Source: JAVBQB01 sp031549265
Lineage (GTDB): Bacteria; Bacillota; Clostridia; Oscillospirales; JAVBQB01
NCBI GenBank assembly: GCA_031549265.1
Contig: JAVBQB010000002.1
Coordinates: forward strand, 186,001 to 250,000
Reading direction: 5' to 3'
DNA length: 64,000 bases
Part shown: positions 9,247-17,337 of the stretch, piece by piece
Numbering within the stretch: the stretch's first letter is position 1
Layout: each line of letters begins with the position of its first letter
Translations under genes and position numbers: made by a program
The notes under the pieces: model-generated
Seen by the model: only the letters and a program-made list of their open reading frames with translations
Databases searched by the model: none
What the model was told of the DNA's origin: nothing

Positions 9247-10922
9247 TACGTTTCCTCCCTGTCCTTCTCCAGAGGCTCAATATCCGCGCCAACATACAGC
9301 GGCAGAGCCTGTTCGTCAATATCGACAAAGCAATCGATGACATAAGGCCGGTCACTGCATACCGCGGCTTGCAGAGCTTGCTCCAGCTGCGCGGCGTTTT
9401 CGGCGCGGGAGCCGTCAGCGCCCATTGCATACGCTATACCCAGAAAATCGGTGCTCCGGTTCAGTGTGGTAGCCATATGCCGTCCGCCGAAATAAAAGGT
9501 CTGTAGCTGTCTGACAAGTCCCAGCGAGCCGTTATTCATAACGACGACTATAATTGGCAGATTGTAGGATACGGCGGTAGCGAGCTCACCCATATTCATG
9601 TGGAAGCTGCCGTCGCCCGTAACGAGCACGACACGGCGGCTGATGTCAGACATCGCGGCTCCGATGGCCGCTCCCAGACCGAAACCCATCGCGCCCAGTC
9701 CGCCCGAACTGATAAACGTGCGCGGAAAGCGGAAAGAAAATGACTGCGCAGTCCAAATCTGGTGCTGGCCGACGTCGGTGACTATACATGCGTCGGGCAA
9801 ATGGCGGGCAAGGGCTGACACGATACCAGATGAACTGAGTCCGGATAAATCACGCTCCGGCAGAGTCTGACTCATGTGTGCACATGGCCGCGCAAGCTCC
9901 GACATTTCCGAAACCCAAGCCAGGTGTTCGCAACGGCTCAGGTTATCCGACAGCAGGCGGAGCACCTCAAACGCGTCACCCACCAACGCGAAATGGGTAT
10001 TGACGTTCTTGTCGATCTCGGCGAGGTCTATGTCGATATGTAGTATATCGGCGTTCTGAGCAAACGAAAAAGCGTCACCCGCCAGCCGGTCGCTAAATCT
10101 CGCTCCGACGACGACAAGCAGGTCGCATCGCTCGGCGGCCATCAGCGCGGCGCGCGAGCCGTACATTCCGATCATTCCCAAATATCGTGGGTTTTCGGCG
10201 GAAAAAGAGCCGGTTCCCATCAAAGAAGTAATGACTGGGGCGTCAATTATGTTGACAAAGTGAGCGAGTTCATCGGTGGCGTTGGAAGAAATGATGCCGC
10301 CCCCCGCGAGAACCAGCGGCCGCTTGGACTTTGAAATAAGCGCGGTGGCTTCACGGATGCGCGAAATCGAGGGCGGGGCCGGGCGTTTTGGCGCAAGGGG
10401 AAGCAAACGCTGAAATTTGCAGTCGGCGCGGGCTACGTCGTTGGGGATATCCACAAGCACGGGGCCTGGGCGGCCGGACTGCGCGATCATAAACGCCTGG
10501 CAGAGTATTGACTCCAGGTCGTTTACGTCTTTGACGATGAAATTGTGCTTGGTTATCGGAATTGTTATTCCGGTGATGTCGGTTTCCTGAAAGCTGTCGC
10601 GCCCGAGCCTCGAAAGCGGCACGTTGCCGGTAATCGCGATCAGAGGGACGCTGTCCATAAAAGCGGTGGCGATGCCGGTGATGAGATTGGTGGCGCCCGG
10701 CCCAGACGTCGCGAGAACGACTCCGGTCCGGCCGGATGCCCGCGCGTATCCGTCTGCTGCGTGCGCCGCGCCCTGCTCATGCGAGGTCAGAACATGCGTA
10801 ATGCAGTCCGCGTACCTGTAAAGCTCGTCGTAAATTTCCAGAACGGAAGCGCCCGGCAGTCCAAAAACGCGGTCAACTCCGTGTGCCAGTAAGGATTCAA
10901 CAAGGATGCGCGCGCCAGTCAT
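9246..10922 (-). CDS. ilvB: Acetolactate synthase, large catalytic subunit
   Basis: ThDP- and FAD-dependent condensation of two pyruvates, or pyruvate and 2-oxobutyrate, for valine, leucine and isoleucine synthesis. The 558-residue protein has the three ThDP-family domains. The catalytic Glu lies in LTSHEQGAAHAADGYARASG (residues about 45-65), the FAD domain is in the middle, and the ThDP motif GDGSFHMNMGEL...NNGSLG lies near 440-475. The 91-base upstream gap before the M16 gene is too short for a T-box leader and shows none, so regulation is not apparent. No other ilv/leu gene is nearby. Confidence 0.95.
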   Translation of the reverse strand: MTGARILVESLLAHGVDRVFGLPGASVLEIYDELYRYADCITHVLTSHEQGAAHAADGYARASGRTGVVLATSGPGATNLITGIATAFMDSVPLIAITGNVPLSRLGRDSFQETDITGITIPITKHNFIVKDVNDLESILCQAFMIAQSGRPGPVLVDIPNDVARADCKFQRLLPLAPKRPAPPSISRIREATALISKSKRPLVLAGGGIISSNATDELAHFVNIIDAPVITSLMGTGSFSAENPRYLGMIGMYGSRAALMAAERCDLLVVVGARFSDRLAGDAFSFAQNADILHIDIDLAEIDKNVNTHFALVGDAFEVLRLLSDNLSRCEHLAWVSEMSELARPCAHMSQTLPERDLSGLSSSGIVSALARHLPDACIVTDVGQHQIWTAQSFSFRFPRTFISSGGLGAMGFGLGAAIGAAMSDISRRVVLVTGDGSFHMNMGELATAVSYNLPIIVVVMNNGSLGLVRQLQTFYFGGRHMATTLNRSTDFLGIAYAMGADGSRAENAAQLEQALQAAVCSDRPYVIDCFVDIDEQALPLYVGADIEPLEKDREET

Positions 10923-11013
10923 AGCATCACCGCCTTTAATGTCAGAGTGAATAAAAAGAGAAATAAAGCCTCAATCGGCGACGCAATATTAATGCGCCGC
11001 CGAAAGGCCGGTT

Positions 11014-12261
11014 TTAGTAAATAATCCGCTTGTACTTGTCCTCGTCGCCGATCTTGCCAACCGCCGAAAACGACAGCCGGTCAAAATCAAGGATTTCTGA
11101 GGCGAGCTCCATAATGGAGTCCAGCGTGACCGAGTTGTACCGTTCGATTATCTCATCGAGCGTCGGTATGCGGCCCAGCACCATCTCGGAACGCGCCATA
11201 TGGTTCATGCGGGTGTTCATCGACTCCATGCTCATCAATACGTTTGCCTTTAGCTGCTCACGGGCGCGGTCGAGCTCGGATGCCGTCGGCCCGTTCTCGC
11301 GGAATTCACGGACGATTTTGTGAGTCAGCCCAAGTGCGTCCTCCTCGGTCTTGTCGCTGAGCGCGAGATAGACTCCCAGCACGCCGGTGTCCTCGTGCGC
11401 CGCCGAAAAGGTGTAGATGGAGTAACAGAGACCGCGTTCCTCACGAACCCGCTGAAACAGCCGCGACGACATTCCTCCGCCCAGTATGGACGACATGGTC
11501 TGCAGTACGTGTCGTTTCTCCGAAGCGGCTGAGGTCGAGGGAAAGCCGAGACAGAGGTGGTTTTGCTCAATAGGCTTGGCGCAGGTGATGAAAGCGGGAG
11601 CGTAGTCAACATTAGCTGATTGCGCGCGTGTTCCGCCCGGCATCGCCGAAAACCTGTCCTTTAGGAATTGTATATCACTGTCGGAAAAACTGCCCGAAAT
11701 TGAGACTATGGTGTGCTGCGGCAGATAGTTGCCCCGCATATACGACGCAAGCGTGTCGCCCGTCATTTTCTCAAGCGCCGGTTTAACGCCGATGACCGGC
11801 ATGCCCAGCGGGGTGCCGCGGTAGACGTTGGAGAACAGCCGCTCCACAACCAGATCATCGGGAGTGTCCTCGTACATGTCAATCTCTTCGAATATAACGC
11901 CGCGCTCGGTGACGAGGTCGCCGTCGTCCATTTTAGGCTCAAAAAAGATGTCGCATAGCACATCCAGTGCGATATGAAGGTGCGTATCGAGTGCGCGGGC
12001 ATAAAAGCATGTGCACTCTTTGGTTGTAAAAGCGTTCATCTGGCCGCCGATCGCGTCCATTTCCTCGGCAATCTGGGCGGCTGTGCGCCGTTTGGTTCCT
12101 TTGAATACCATGTGCTCAATAAAGTGGGATATGCCGTTCTGCTCCTCCGGCTCATGCCGGGAGCCGCTGCCCACCCAGAAGCCGACCGAAGCCGATCTGA
12201 CATGGTCCAAACGCTCAAAAAGGATACGAACACCGTTAGGGAGCACGATTTTCTCAACCAT
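11014..12261 (-). CDS. M16 family zinc peptidase (processing-peptidase type)
   Basis: A 415-residue metallopeptidase of the insulinase/mitochondrial-processing-peptidase group. The inverted zinc motif HFIEH is followed about 75 residues later by the third ligand Glu in ERGVIFEEIDMYED. The C-terminal half carries the inactive repeat with an R/Y-containing segment (SSRLFQRVREERGLCYSIY). The start is ATG 12261, one base after the pnp stop; a longer frame to 12381 would lie inside pnp. In Firmicutes this gene commonly follows pnp, as mlpA/ymxG does in Bacillus, where it has been linked to protease gene control. Confidence 0.92.
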   Translation of the reverse strand: MVEKIVLPNGVRILFERLDHVRSASVGFWVGSGSRHEPEEQNGISHFIEHMVFKGTKRRTAAQIAEEMDAIGGQMNAFTTKECTCFYARALDTHLHIALDVLCDIFFEPKMDDGDLVTERGVIFEEIDMYEDTPDDLVVERLFSNVYRGTPLGMPVIGVKPALEKMTGDTLASYMRGNYLPQHTIVSISGSFSDSDIQFLKDRFSAMPGGTRAQSANVDYAPAFITCAKPIEQNHLCLGFPSTSAASEKRHVLQTMSSILGGGMSSRLFQRVREERGLCYSIYTFSAAHEDTGVLGVYLALSDKTEEDALGLTHKIVREFRENGPTASELDRAREQLKANVLMSMESMNTRMNHMARSEMVLGRIPTLDEIIERYNSVTLDSIMELASEILDFDRLSFSAVGKIGDEDKYKRIIY

Positions 12262-12262
12262 G

Positions 12263-14386
12263 TTATTTCGCGCCTTCACGCGCCGCAATCTCGGCCATAG
12301 CGTCCTTTCGCGAAAGATTAATGCGTCCTTTTTCGTCAATTTCAATGACTTTAACCCAAGTGGTGTCACCGATATTGACAACGTCCTCCACCTTGCCGAC
12401 GCGCTGCGGAGCCAGCTTGGAGATGTGGATCAGCCCTTCTTTTCCGGGCGCAAATTCGACGAAGGCGCCGAATGTCATCAGTCGTGTAACCTTGCCCTGA
12501 TAGATATCGCCGATCTTCGGGTCGAGCACGATGGCTTCGATGATCTTCTTGGCGGCGAGGCAGGCGTCCTTCTCGATCGCCGAGATGAACACGCGGCCGT
12601 CATCCTCGATGTCTATCTTCGCGCCGGTGTCGGCGACGATCTTCTGGATAACGCTGCCGCCTTTGCCGATGACCTCGCGGATCTTCTCCGGGTCGATCAT
12701 CATGTGGATCATCTTGGGGGCGTAGGGCGAGAGCTCGGCACGCGGCTCGGAGATGCAGGGCAGCATGATCTCGTCAAGGATATCAAAACGAGCCTTGCAG
12801 GTCTTATCAATAGCGGATTTAATTATCTCCATTGTGAGGCCGTGGATCTTTATATCCATCTGGATGGCCGTAATACCCTTTTTGGTGCCGGCAACTTTGA
12901 AGTCCATGTCTCCGTGGAAGTCTTCAACGCCCTGGATATCGGTAAAGGTAATCCAGCGGTCGCCCTCGGTTACGAGACCGCAGGAAATGCCGGCAACGGG
13001 TGCCTTGATCGGCACACCGGCGTCCATCAGCGCGAGAGTGGAGCCGCAGACCGCGCCCTGCGAAGTGGAACCATTGGAGGACAGCACTTCGGAAACAAGG
13101 CGGATGCAATAAGGGAAATCGGCCTCGTCCGGAATGACCGGCTCGAGAGCGCGCTCGGCAAGAGCACCGTGACCGATCTCGCGTCTGCCGGGGCCGCGGC
13201 TGGGGCGGGCCTCGCCAACAGAGAAGGGCGGGAAGTTGTAGTGGTGCATATAACGCTTGTTCTCATCGTCGTATATGTTGTCAAGACGCTGCTGGTCGGA
13301 GATGGTGCCGAGAGTCACGACGGTCAGCACCTGAGTCTGTCCGCGGGTGAACAGGCCGGAGCCGTGTGTTCTGGGCAGAATGCCGACCTCGGCGGCCAGC
13401 GGGCGAACTTCGTCCATGCCGCGTCCGTCAACGCGCTTGCCTTCATCGAGCAGCCAGCGGCGGAGCACGAACTTCTGGGTTTTATACATATATTCGTCTA
13501 TCTGCGAGTTGATTGCGTCATGCTCGGCAAATTCCTCAAGCAACTGTGTGCGGAGCTGAGACAGACGTTCCTCGCGGATGTTCTTGTCGTCTGTATCCAT
13601 GCAGTGGCGCATACGCTCCAGTGACGCTTCCTTGACTTTTTCGCAGAGGTCGGCGTCAAACGCGGCGCAGGCGTACTGGAACTTCGGTTTGCCGATCTGC
13701 TTGGCGATGTCGGCGATGAAGTCGACGACCGGGCGAAGCTGATTATGCGCATATTCGATAGCGCCGTAGACGATATCTTCGGCAACCTCGTTGGCGCCCG
13801 CTTCGATCATGACGACGCGCTCGGCGGTGGAGGCAACCGTGACCTGCATCTCCGAGACCTCACGCTGAGCGGCGGTGGGGTTCATAATATACTCGCCGTC
13901 GATATATCCGACGGTGGCGCTGGCAACCGGGCCCGCCCAGGGAATATCCGAGATGCACAGAGCGACCGAAGCGCCCAGCATCGCGACGATTTCCGGCGCG
14001 CAGTCGGTTTCCACCGACATGACGGTGGCCATCACCGAAACGTCGTTGCGCATGTTGGAGGGAAAGAGCGGACGCATGGGCCGATCAATCAGGCGGGAAG
14101 CCAGTACGGCTTTTTCGGTGGGGCGGCCCTCACGGCGCAGGAAGCTGCCCGGGATGCGTCCGACCGAGTACAGCCTCTCCTCAAAGTCGACCGAAAGGGG
14201 GAAGTAGTCGATGCCTTCACGGGGGCGCGACGAAGCGGTCGCGGTGACCAGAACCGAGGTCTGGCCGTAGGTCACGAGGCAGGCGCCATTGGCGAGCTCG
14301 GCCAGTTTGCCGGTCTCGACGGTCAGCTTGCGCCCTCCGATTGTGGTTGAGAATTCGCGGTGGTTTTCAAATGTCCTGTAGTTCAT
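12263..14386 (-). CDS. pnp: Polyribonucleotide nucleotidyltransferase (PNPase)
   Basis: 3'-5' phosphorolytic exoribonuclease, a trimer and a main mRNA-degrading enzyme. The 707 residues comprise two RNase PH-like domains (KLAELANGACLVTYGQTSVLVT; GTSQGAVCGSTLALMDAGVP as STSQGAVCGSTL), then a KH domain (IREVIGKGGSVIQKIV, about 570-620) and an S1 domain (GDIYQGKVTRLMTFGAFVEF, about 630-695). AAAGGA lies eight bases before ATG 14386. It lies downstream of rpsO on the same strand, the classic rpsO-pnp order. Confidence 0.97.
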   Translation of the reverse strand: MNYRTFENHREFSTTIGGRKLTVETGKLAELANGACLVTYGQTSVLVTATASSRPREGIDYFPLSVDFEERLYSVGRIPGSFLRREGRPTEKAVLASRLIDRPMRPLFPSNMRNDVSVMATVMSVETDCAPEIVAMLGASVALCISDIPWAGPVASATVGYIDGEYIMNPTAAQREVSEMQVTVASTAERVVMIEAGANEVAEDIVYGAIEYAHNQLRPVVDFIADIAKQIGKPKFQYACAAFDADLCEKVKEASLERMRHCMDTDDKNIREERLSQLRTQLLEEFAEHDAINSQIDEYMYKTQKFVLRRWLLDEGKRVDGRGMDEVRPLAAEVGILPRTHGSGLFTRGQTQVLTVVTLGTISDQQRLDNIYDDENKRYMHHYNFPPFSVGEARPSRGPGRREIGHGALAERALEPVIPDEADFPYCIRLVSEVLSSNGSTSQGAVCGSTLALMDAGVPIKAPVAGISCGLVTEGDRWITFTDIQGVEDFHGDMDFKVAGTKKGITAIQMDIKIHGLTMEIIKSAIDKTCKARFDILDEIMLPCISEPRAELSPYAPKMIHMMIDPEKIREVIGKGGSVIQKIVADTGAKIDIEDDGRVFISAIEKDACLAAKKIIEAIVLDPKIGDIYQGKVTRLMTFGAFVEFAPGKEGLIHISKLAPQRVGKVEDVVNIGDTTWVKVIEIDEKGRINLSRKDAMAEIAAREGAK

Positions 14387-14700
14387 TATATATCCTTTCC
14401 GCCCGCGCGGAAAAAAGTTCTGTCAGATCCTCTATCCTTTTTAGCACTTGAGACCGCTTTTGAGAATCAAAAACGCTTTCAATTGCTAAACGGGATCAAA
14501 AGGAGGCCGACACCGCGCGGGGCAATAGATTTCGTGCAAATGACTCCGGTATATAGTATCGCCGGTTTTAGCCGATGCTATAGCCGGATTTAAAAAGTTT
14601 TCAGGTTAAATCTTACGGAAACACAGATGGACGCGCAAATATGCGCGTCTCTCCGATAAACTGATAAATCAGCCTTTAACCTTAAACAGATAAACAATAC
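14387..14700 (-). other. rpsO-pnp intergenic region with three hairpins
   Basis: No gene is visible in these 314 bases. Read on the minus strand there are three successive hairpins. The first is a perfect 8-bp stem at 14630-14649 with a 4-base loop. The second is an imperfect stem at 14546-14587 (outer CCGG, inner TAGTATCG with CGATGCTA). The third is a nested A/T-rich structure at 14443-14487. None has a convincing uridine tract, so read-through into pnp is likely. In enteric bacteria this interval carries the RNase III site used for PNPase autoregulation; a similar role here is inference. Confidence 0.5.
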
Positions 14701-14967
14701 TTACTTTCTGATTCCCAGCGCGGCAATGATGGCGCGGTAGCGCTCAATGTCCTTGCGCGCGAGGTAGTCGAGCAGAGAACGGCGCGTTCCGACCATTTTG
14801 AGAAGGCCGCGGCGGGAATGGCTGTCCTTTTTATGAATCTTGAGGTGTTCGGTGAGCTGGCGGATGCGCTCGGTGAGAATGGCAATCTGAACCTCGGGCG
14901 AGCCTGTGTCGGTCTCGTGAATACGGTTTTTTTCAATGACCTGGGTTTTCTGTTCCTTGAGAATCAT
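14701..14967 (-). CDS. rpsO: 30S ribosomal protein S15
   Basis: An 88-residue primary binder of the central domain of 16S rRNA. The sequence is canonical: [16 protein letters not shown] motif ([20 protein letters not shown]), [19 protein letters not shown] and the terminal [19 protein letters not shown] 14967 is preceded by GGAAAGGTG. It is transcribed ahead of pnp from a strong promoter at 15144-15172 through a leader of about 170 bases. Confidence 0.97.
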   Translation of the reverse strand: MILKEQKTQVIEKNRIHETDTGSPEVQIAILTERIRQLTEHLKIHKKDSHSRRGLLKMVGTRRSLLDYLARKDIERYRAIIAALGIRK

Positions 14968-15137
14968 GGGTTTTCACCTTTCCGGCGTCGTGCGCCGTTA
15001 AATATTTCCTCAGAGCTGAGTGGCGGGCGGGTGAAGCCTCCGAAATACGGACAATGTCCCGCGACACAGCAAAGGGAGCGCCCGCGACATCACGCGGGGG
15101 ACAAACCGGGCTGTAAAATATTGTCTGCCGATTTGGC
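14968..15137 (-). promoter_or_regulatory. Long structured rpsO leader with alternative pairings
   Basis: About 170 untranslated bases lie between the predicted start of transcription (near 15137) and the rpsO ATG. On the RNA, CCCGCG (15098-15093) can pair with the nearby CGCGGG (15086-15081). Alternatively, the longer segment read from 15103 to 15093 can pair with CGCGGGACA (15063-15055). The two pairings exclude each other. S15 represses its own mRNA through leader structures in several bacterial groups. This may be such an element, but no known class was matched here. Confidence 0.45.
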
Positions 15138-15143
15138 GTTTAA

Positions 15144-15172
15144 ATACTAACACACATGAGAGAGTATGTCAA
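15144..15172 (-). promoter_or_regulatory. Sigma-A promoter of rpsO
   Basis: Minus strand: -35 TTGACA (15172-15167), 17-base spacer, -10 TAGTAT (15149-15144) with an extended -10 TG. The -35 box is a perfect consensus. It faces away from the promoter at 15183-15210. Confidence 0.75.
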
Positions 15173-15182
15173 AAGATTTTTA

Positions 15183-15210
15183 TTGCCATTTGGCATATTT
15201 GTGATATCAT
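15183..15210 (+). promoter_or_regulatory. Probable promoter of the DUF1638 gene
   Basis: -35 TTGCCA (15183-15188), 16-base spacer, -10 TATCAT (15205-15210) with extended TG. The -35 box lies inside the small palindrome at 15184-15195. Confidence 0.55.
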
Positions 15211-15314
15211 TGATAATAGCGCGGAAGATACTAGCTATAAACGCCAAATAGCCGCAGATATTACCGCGCAGTCGCTTCCCATTTAGCTGGACTGGCTAGG
15301 AAAGGATTGGTTTG

Positions 15315-16106
15315 ATGAGGTACAAAGTTATTGCCTGCAAGGTGATGACGCGTGAGCTTGGGTGGCTGTCCGCGATCTGCCCCAACTGCCTGGATATCAC
15401 TTATTTGCGTCAGGGCTACCACGACGAGCCCAAAAAACTGAAAACTACGCTGATGGAAGAGATCAAGCGCTTCGAAACGGGAGACGATCCGTATTCCTGC
15501 ACGACCGACGTCGGTGAATTCGACGCGATATTGCTGCTCTATGGCCTGTGCTGCAACGGCATAGAGGGGCTTTATTCGGAAAAGTATCCCATTGTCGTCC
15601 CCAAGGCGCATGACTGCATAACGTTGCTGCTCGGTTCCAGGGCGAAATATGACGAGTACTTCGAAAAGAACCCCGGCACCTTCTGGTATACTCCGGGCTG
15701 GATCGAAAACTGCCTGATGCCGTCAAAGGAGTATAAAGACTTCTATTATAATCAGTATGTCCAGAAATACGGAGAAGATAACGCGAAGTTCCTGCTGGAA
15801 AACTTCCTTTCGTGGGTGGACAACTACACAAACGCGGCGTACATACGCTGGGAAGGTTTGGAACAGAAGCATTGCGAGGACTATACCGAGGAGTGCGCAA
15901 AGCATCTGGGGTGGAAGAGCGATTATCTCGCCGGCAACGCCGTTTTGCTGAAGGATCTGCTGTGGGGCAACTGGGACGACGAGCGCTTCCTTATTGTTCC
16001 GCCGAAGCACGTTATTACGCCGAGCTTTGATACCACGATTCTAACGCATCAGCCAATGGATGAATACGTTTCCATAAACGCGCCGCAGCTAAATGACGAA
16101 GATTGA
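15315..16106 (+). CDS. DUF1638 domain-containing protein
   Basis: A protein of about 263 residues matching the DUF1638 family (function unknown). Recognisable blocks are the early cysteine pair CPNCLD, LLLYGLCCNG, PIVVPKAHDCITLLLGSR and the GTFWYTPGW segment. Several conserved cysteines and a histidine suggest metal or cofactor binding. Family members often sit near corrinoid methyltransferase genes, but none is present here. ATG 15315 is used because AAAGGA is correctly spaced for it; a TTG lies one codon earlier. The gene is monocistronic, with its own promoter. Confidence 0.85.
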   Translation: MRYKVIACKVMTRELGWLSAICPNCLDITYLRQGYHDEPKKLKTTLMEEIKRFETGDDPYSCTTDVGEFDAILLLYGLCCNGIEGLYSEKYPIVVPKAHDCITLLLGSRAKYDEYFEKNPGTFWYTPGWIENCLMPSKEYKDFYYNQYVQKYGEDNAKFLLENFLSWVDNYTNAAYIRWEGLEQKHCEDYTEECAKHLGWKSDYLAGNAVLLKDLLWGNWDDERFLIVPPKHVITPSFDTTILTHQPMDEYVSINAPQLNDED

Positions 16107-16170
16107 CCTTAAACTGTGAAAAAACACAACAATAAGCAATGAACGACATGAATCATTGTTGAACCTGACG

Positions 16171-16199
16171 TTGTCAATTGTCGAAAAGATGGCTATAAT
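16171..16199 (+). promoter_or_regulatory. Strong sigma-A promoter of a putative small RNA
   Basis: -35 TTGTCA (16171-16176), 17-base spacer, perfect -10 TATAAT (16194-16199). No protein-coding gene follows on this strand before rnpB. Confidence 0.75.
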
Positions 16200-16205
16200 A
16201 TAGAA

Positions 16206-16330
16206 ATGTGTTGGGGAGAATCGGGGACGTTTCGAAGGCGTGATCCAACATGATCGTGATTTCGAAATGTCTCTGATTCCGCCCAATCTCTTTGTGGCCA
16301 TGCCGCGCAATAGCGCGGCCTGTTGCTTTT
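16206..16330 (+). ncRNA. Putative novel small RNA (rod-like hairpin plus terminator)
   Basis: The transcript predicted from the promoter at 16171-16199 would run about 125 bases. It contains a long rod-shaped hairpin (16211-16286). TTGGG pairs with CCCAA, then after a 2x2 internal loop GAATC pairs with GATTC, followed by about 22 nearly continuous pairs closing on the hexaloop CAACAT (16246-16251). A second perfect 7-bp hairpin GCCGCGC/GCGCGGC (16302-16319) is followed by a T-rich tract to 16330, a plausible terminator. It is not 4.5S/SRP RNA (no helix-8 motif), tmRNA or a typical 6S RNA (no central bubble). No reading frame of note is present. A mobile palindromic element is an alternative explanation. 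Confidence 0.6.
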
Positions 16331-16397
16331 AAACTGAAATTTCAAAAATACATACCAAGCCGGCGGATTATGCCGCGTTATCTCATGTTTACATGCC

Positions 16398-16667
16398 TTA
16401 CGAAAACAGATACCAGATAACGGCCGCCATCTCGACGGCGGTGATGATCCAAACCATTGTGAGCAAGACATAGTGGCGGGTTTTGTGCCGCGCCATATAG
16501 AACGCGGCCAGTACGCCGATGCCGCCTAGAAACAGTGTGAGCAATAAGATTATGCGCTCAGGCAGCCGGTTTCCGCCGCGCCGGGCCGCGCGCTTGTCTA
16601 TGAGAATTACGATGAAAGTCGCTATATTAACCGCAAGGAGCGCGATGCAAAACAGCAGTTTCAGCAT
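16398..16667 (-). CDS. DUF1294 family small membrane protein
   Basis: An 89-residue integral membrane protein with about three hydrophobic segments (residues about 4-22, 42-58 and 67-87). The DUF1294 signature is visible: IDKRAARRGGNRLPERIILLLTLFLGG and FYMARHKTRH. The function is unknown; some members are fused to cold-shock domains, but this one is not. It is a single gene on the minus strand between the putative small RNA and rnpB, without an obvious operon partner. Confidence 0.85.
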   Translation of the reverse strand: MLKLLFCIALLAVNIATFIVILIDKRAARRGGNRLPERIILLLTLFLGGIGVLAAFYMARHKTRHYVLLTMVWIITAVEMAAVIWYLFS

Positions 16668-16774
16668 AATCGGTTATTGCCGCGGATCGTCTGGTCTGCG
16701 GCGTTCCTTTGCAAATTTTTCCATTTATTATATAGCATATCATAAATAAGTGCAAATTGCGATAAGATAATCGT

Positions 16775-16804
16775 TTGACAACAGGCAAGTCAATATGCTA
16801 CGCT
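16775..16804 (+). promoter_or_regulatory. Promoter of rnpB
   Basis: Perfect -35 TTGACA (16775-16780), 18-base spacer and -10 TACGCT (16799-16804) with an extended TG, placed just ahead of the mature RNase P RNA 5' end. Confidence 0.7.
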
Positions 16805-16807
16805 AAG

Positions 16808-17169
16808 GGTGCGAGTAAGCCGGACAGCCGCGGCTGCAATGCCGAAAGGCAGCAGGCGAGGAAAGTCCGAGCTCCATAGGGCAAGAATAACGGGTAACGC
16901 CCGCCGAAGGCGACTTCAGGAAAAGTGCAACAGAGATATACCGCCAGACTCGTCTGGTAAGGGTGGAAAGGTGAGGTAAGAGCTCACCGGTCACCGGGAG
17001 ACCGGCTGACCCTGTAAACTCTATTCGGAGCAACACCGAACCGGGTCCGGCTTTATGCCGGCGGTCTGCCCGGCCGATACCCAACGAGGTGGCTTGAGCC
17101 GTCCGGCAACGGGCGGCCTAGATAGATGGCTGTCGAACACAGAACTCGGCTTACAGACTTACTCGCACC
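16808..17169 (+). ncRNA. rnpB: RNase P RNA, class A
   Basis: The catalytic RNA that matures tRNA 5' ends. The conserved core is clear: GAGGAAAGTCCG near 16858, ACAGAGATATACCGCC near 16930, the GGTAAGGGTGGAAAGGTG block, AACCGGGT near 17038, and AGATAGATGGCTG with ACAGAACTCGGCTTACAG near the 3' end. The ends GGTGCGAGTAAG and CTTACTCGCACC pair perfectly (P1), which fixes the boundaries. The layout is class A rather than the Bacillus-type class B. Confidence 0.95.
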
Positions 17170-17209
17170 AATTAGCCCACGGGCGGCATTTGCCGTTCCC
17201 CGGCGGAAC

Positions 17210-17277
17210 TGAGATCAGGAATATGCGTCACGCGGTTTTGCCCGCGCCGCAATTTTTCTGATCTCATTCTATTTTTT
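17210..17277 (+). terminator. Terminator downstream of rnpB
   Basis: Nine-base stem TGAGATCAG (17210-17218) / CTGATCTCA (17258-17266) followed by TTCTATTTTTT. The 39-base interior contains its own GC-rich stem. Confidence 0.7.
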
Positions 17278-17337
17278 GTGGTATACTAATATATGGCATT
17301 ATGATGAGACATAAATATTCTGGATTCGGGGTGAACA

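Larger units (their letters stand above)
15131..15249. repeat. 12-bp inverted repeat enclosing divergent promoters
   Basis: ATTTGGCGTTTA at 15131-15142 recurs as its exact reverse complement TAAACGCCAAAT at 15238-15249. A related short palindrome TGCCA-TT-TGGCA lies between them at 15184-15195, overlapping the -35 region of the plus-strand promoter. The arrangement suggests binding sites for a regulator acting on rpsO and/or the DUF1638 gene. The sequence match is seen; the regulator is inferred. Confidence 0.5.

Noticed and set aside
10923..11013. Leader peptide or T-box controlling ilvB
   Set aside because: Only 91 bases, no run of Ile/Leu/Val codons and no T-box motif; a weak GC stem (9 bp with a wobble pair) lacks a T-tract.
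12011..13624. Open frame of over 500 codons on the plus strand, antisense to pnp
   Set aside because: It lies wholly opposite a well-matched pnp gene, has no ribosome site and resembles no family; long antisense frames arise from the GC-rich third positions of the real gene.
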